Below are positions 61,078 to 64,000 of a stretch of DNA of 64,000 nt, piece by piece. This DNA comes from UBA6398 sp963644855 (GTDB taxonomy: Bacteria > Bacteroidota > Bacteroidia > Bacteroidales > Bacteroidaceae), in contig CAVIQL010000003.1 of assembly GCA_963644855.1 (NCBI GenBank), positions 77,884 through 141,883 on the forward strand, given 5' to 3'. Every line of letters begins with the position of its first letter. Position 1 is the stretch's first letter. Both the position numbers and the translations under genes were made by a program. The notes under the pieces are model-generated. The model had not been told where the DNA came from. It did not search any database and worked only from the letters and a program-made list of their open reading frames with translations.

Positions 61078-61151
61078 GGCAATAACGTTTTTCTTTCACG
61101 AGCGCAATATAAAAACTTTAATTGATATAACAAAGTAAATAATCCGCTTTT

Positions 61152-63650
61152 ATGGCAAAAGACATAAAATTTAACGTCCGGCTCACTATTGACGGTAAAG
61201 AGCAAATAATATCCGCCACCACTAACGCCAAGCAATTCCAAAAAGGACTGGACAAAGCCAAATCAAGTGCGGATCAACTTCGCGATAGGCTAATCACATT
61301 CAACCAAGCGTCCGAAAGTTTCAAGGGCGTGCGCGACAGCCTTAAAGAGCTTACGGAAGCTATGGGTGGATTAGCCGCGGGGGCACAAAAAGCGCAAGTG
61401 GTATCTAAGAAATTAGAGGAGGTAATGCGTCAGCGTATGGGCGCCACGAAGGAAGACGTTGCAAGCATCAACGAAGTAATTACCGCCCAAAAGGAACTCG
61501 GAGTAATAGGCGGCACGGTGCAGAAGAATGGCGCGCAACAGGTAGCAACATTCCTCACGCAAGCGTCAAGTATCCGTGTGCTTTTGCCCGCGATGAATGA
61601 CCTATTGGCACAGCAGAAAGGCGTTAATGCCACACAGGAAGACGCATACGGCATTGCTAATCTGATGGGGAAGGCAATGCAAGGACAGACATCAGCGTTG
61701 CGCCGTGTGGGTATAACATTCTCGGAGGCTGAGGCCAAGGTATTGAAATACGGCAATGAAAGTGAGCGCGCCGCGATGCTGGCACAAGTCATTACCAACA
61801 ATGTGGGGCACATGAACGCTGAGTTGGCGAAGACAAGCGCCGGTAAACTCAAGATGGAAAACTCGCTTGCCGGCATTAAGGCGAAGTTAGGCGGCATAAT
61901 ACAGAATTGGCTACCCTTTGTAAGTATAGCCTCACAGGCTGCAACCCTCGCAACATCATTGCTTTCACTCGCGGCATCCGCACGTGCCGCTGGGGCGTCT
62001 TTGCTCGCGGTAGTAACGTCAAGCCGTGCCTATGCAGCCGCCACCATGCTGTCGCGTATGGCAACGGCGCGTATAATAACAGCGTTGCGCACGTACACGT
62101 CGGTAAGCTATGTGAGCGCCGCCGCTACTCGTTTACTTTCCGGGGCCATACGTGGGCTTATGGTTGCCACTGGCGTAGGCATTGCCATTGCCGGTGTAAC
62201 GATGTTGATAGAGGCCCTAATGTCGAAGTCCGAAAAGACAAAAGACACCCTGGTAAACCTTCGCGACGTACAGGAGCAGGAGCGTGCCACGCTACAAGAC
62301 ACCCGCGCCGCGTTGGAACTGAATATTGCCAAACTGCACGACTTCAACGGCACCAAGCAGCAGGAGAACAAGGTAGTGCAGGAGATGAACCAGACTTACG
62401 GCTCCACGATGGGCTATTTTTCGAGCGTGTCAGACTGGTACAAGGCACTCACAGCGAACAGTAAGGCATACTGCGACCAAATGGTGAACGAAACGCGGCT
62501 GCGATCGTTGGCCAATAAAGCCGCAGAACTGGAGCAGAATATACATGATGTCCGATATGACGAAAACGGCAAAGCACGAAAATACAGCACTAAGAGACAG
62601 AAACAGGTAGACACGAGTAAGCCGTCCCATTATGTTGATGCAGGGGACGGCGTAATGGTGCCCGTGTACGACAATATTAAGGAATTGCCCAGTGATTTGG
62701 ACAAAGCCAACACGAAAATACGGCAAATGCAGTCCGTTGTGTCTGATATTAAGAAGCAGATGCAGGACACGGCGCGCGCCGCGGCAACCATCAAAATGCC
62801 CGTAGCAGGGGCGAAGCAAGCCCCGGGCCTAACCACTGCAACGACCGCGCCGAAAACGCCTAAGGAAAAGGCCGAGAAAGCACTTCAAGCACTCGATTTA
62901 CAGAAAGCACAAAGCCAAGTAGCGGTAAGCAAGCCCGGAGCGTTGCAGGACATTGGCGGGTTTGACGACATAGCGCAGTTGCGAATCAACAAGGTAGAAG
63001 CCTTGAAGGCACAGGCGGAGCGTATGCGTGAACTGTTTGAGGCTGGCGTAATACCAGCCACCGCGGCGCAACAAGCTATTGACGGTATAAACAAAGAACT
63101 TGATACGCTTGGCGCGCGTAAGGTAACAATCGACGTGGACGCCGCGAAGCTCGAAGAAACACGCACTAAGACCAAGGATGCCGCGTCAGCGATAGCCAAG
63201 ATGGGCAGCAGCCTGGCGGGACTTGGTGATGCTGTGGGGCTACCGGCGCTTAACATAGTAGGCACCATGGCACAAGCAGTAGCCAACATGGTACTGTCGT
63301 ATTCGCAAGCCCTCACACAAAGCGCGGCATTTGGCCCGTGGGGCTGGCTAGCATTTGGCGCTACTGGCTTGGCGCAACTCGTGTCAATGATTAGCACGGT
63401 TAAGAATGTTGGCAAGTTTGCCGCCGGCGGTATAGCCTACGGCCCCACGCTTGGCTTGTTTGGCGAATACGCCGGAGCGTCGAGCAACCCCGAAGTGGTA
63501 GCACCCTTGGACCGCTTGCGTTCCATGCTGCAACCACAGAGCATTAACCCCGCTAACTTCACCTTTGAAGTAAAAGGCGACCGCCTGGTAGCCGTGCTGG
63601 CCAATACCACACGCACTTCGCGCCGCGCCACGAACATAAGACTTAATTAA
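61152..63650 (+). CDS. Phage tape measure protein
   Basis: An 832-residue protein that sets tail length. The N-terminal ~230 residues are coiled coil with AKQFQKGLDKAKSSADQLRDR and MQGQTSALRRVGITFSEAEAK, typical of siphovirus tape measures. Hydrophobic segments follow at ~255-300 and ~330-355. The C-terminus has the hydrophobic LPALNIVGTMAQAVANMVLS, then FAAGGIAYGPTLGLFGEYAG and NPEVVAPLDRLRSML, a common ending of tape measure proteins. By the usual relation of about 1.5 angstrom per residue, a tail near 125 nm would be expected. Confidence 0.92.
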   Translation: MAKDIKFNVRLTIDGKEQIISATTNAKQFQKGLDKAKSSADQLRDRLITFNQASESFKGVRDSLKELTEAMGGLAAGAQKAQVVSKKLEEVMRQRMGATKEDVASINEVITAQKELGVIGGTVQKNGAQQVATFLTQASSIRVLLPAMNDLLAQQKGVNATQEDAYGIANLMGKAMQGQTSALRRVGITFSEAEAKVLKYGNESERAAMLAQVITNNVGHMNAELAKTSAGKLKMENSLAGIKAKLGGIIQNWLPFVSIASQAATLATSLLSLAASARAAGASLLAVVTSSRAYAAATMLSRMATARIITALRTYTSVSYVSAAATRLLSGAIRGLMVATGVGIAIAGVTMLIEALMSKSEKTKDTLVNLRDVQEQERATLQDTRAALELNIAKLHDFNGTKQQENKVVQEMNQTYGSTMGYFSSVSDWYKALTANSKAYCDQMVNETRLRSLANKAAELEQNIHDVRYDENGKARKYSTKRQKQVDTSKPSHYVDAGDGVMVPVYDNIKELPSDLDKANTKIRQMQSVVSDIKKQMQDTARAAATIKMPVAGAKQAPGLTTATTAPKTPKEKAEKALQALDLQKAQSQVAVSKPGALQDIGGFDDIAQLRINKVEALKAQAERMRELFEAGVIPATAAQQAIDGINKELDTLGARKVTIDVDAAKLEETRTKTKDAASAIAKMGSSLAGLGDAVGLPALNIVGTMAQAVANMVLSYSQALTQSAAFGPWGWLAFGATGLAQLVSMISTVKNVGKFAAGGIAYGPTLGLFGEYAGASSNPEVVAPLDRLRSMLQPQSINPANFTFEVKGDRLVAVLANTTRTSRRATNIRLN

Positions 63651-63663
63651 AATCAAAACAACG

Positions 63664-64000
63664 ATGGATACAATCAAAATTTCACAATTACCCGAAGCCA
63701 CTTCGGTTGATGGGCTTGTAACGATAGGCACGAGTGCGGAGAACGAGAGCGTGAAGGTGCCTTTCTCGCTACTTAAATCCAACCTGCAAGGGCCTAAAGG
63801 CGACAAGGGCGACCAAGGGGAGCAAGGAGAGAAAGGCGATAAAGGCGACACTGGCGCAAAAGGAGACAAAGGAGACAAGGGCGACCAAGGCGAAAAGGGC
63901 ACAGACGGAGCGCAAACCGTGGTGCAGACCACAGGAACGTCAACCACATCTGTAATGAGCCAAGCAGCAGTAACAGAGTATGGAGGAGCAACCGACCCCT
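63664..64000 (+). CDS. Collagen-like phage tail protein, N-terminal part (3' end outside window)
   Basis: 112 residues are visible before the window ends. An N-terminal ~42-residue domain (DTIKISQLPEATSVDGLVTI) is followed by about 14 Gly-X-Y triplets rich in Lys, Asp and Glu (GPKGDKGDQGEQGEKGDKG onward), a collagen-like triple helix. The phrase VVQTTGTSTTSVMSQAAVTE comes after it, a motif seen often in tail fibre proteins of Bacteroidales phages. It starts 13 bases after the tape measure gene. Probably a tail tip or fibre component for host recognition. Confidence 0.85.
   Translation, partial: MDTIKISQLPEATSVDGLVTIGTSAENESVKVPFSLLKSNLQGPKGDKGDQGEQGEKGDKGDTGAKGDKGDKGDQGEKGTDGAQTVVQTTGTSTTSVMSQAAVTEYGGATDP

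Larger units (their letters stand above)
49985..64000. mobile_element. Siphovirus-type prophage, left part; right end outside window
   Basis: The boundary is placed between fabG and the repressor gene (49923-49989). Contents in order: repressor, small early genes, structured RNA block, DUF2815-terminase fusion, HicAB, HK97-type head genes, connectors, tail genes. The 21-bp repeats frequent in the chromosome stop at 47,519, which agrees with foreign origin. No integrase, attachment repeat, replication or lysis gene is visible in this part. Confidence 0.9.

Noticed and set aside
49985..64000. Mu-like transposable phage
   Set aside because: No transposase, MuB-like ATPase or Mu-type head genes are seen; the head and tail genes are of the HK97 siphovirus kind.

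Overview
The window is chromosomal DNA of a member of the Bacteroidales (phylum Bacteroidota). The evidence is promoter -7 elements of the TAnnTTTG type in front of many genes, lipoproteins with Bacteroidota-like N-termini, a PorE-like OmpA lipoprotein together with a CotH protein carrying a type IX secretion (T9SS) C-terminal signal, a DUF3822-rsmD pair, and an etfB-etfA-acyl-CoA dehydrogenase operon. Genus and family cannot be fixed from the sequence alone.

Positions 1-49,922 are ordinary chromosome. They run from the 3' part of dnaE through trxA, a secreted six-hairpin glycosidase-like protein, rsmD, a dCMP deaminase/S41 peptidase/5-formyl-THF cyclo-ligase operon, an M3 peptidase, a GHL10 hydrolase, a two-phosphohydrolase fusion, an iron/cobalamin-type ABC permease and binding protein, an AAA ATPase-DUF4435 pair that resembles the PARIS anti-phage pair, aldose epimerases, the etf operon, a NUDIX hydrolase, queA, the PorE-like lipoprotein, nhaD, GH43, a CYTH protein, prfB, an acyl-CoA ligase, rmuC, CotH, a second S41 peptidase, a three-gene glycosyl-transfer cassette, a glycine-zipper lipoprotein, an RluA-type pseudouridine synthase and fabG.

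This chromosomal part is studded with a non-coding repeat family found in many of its intergenic gaps. Each element is an array of about three 21-bp units in which TTTAAA dyads alternate with RTCNGAY dyads, so dyad centres fall every 10.5 bp. A GC-richer variant with the same TTTAAA-N15 frame occurs between genes and also inside the PorE-like gene, where 21 bp equals seven codons and gives a heptapeptide repeat. The prophage has none.

From about 49,925 to the right end lies a siphovirus-type prophage: repressor with operator-like palindromes, small early genes, a 500-base non-coding block holding a tRNA-like fold and a second structured segment, then HK97-type portal, protease, capsid, connectors, tail tube, a frameshifted tail assembly chaperone, tape measure and a collagen-like fibre. 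No integrase, replication or lysis gene is visible. The ORF at 53,479-54,234 joins a DUF2815 ssDNA-binding protein to what looks like the last residues of a large terminase, which points to an internal deletion of the replication and packaging genes. The prophage carries a HicAB toxin-antitoxin pair and a reverse-strand membrane protein as probable accessory genes. Its right end is outside the window.
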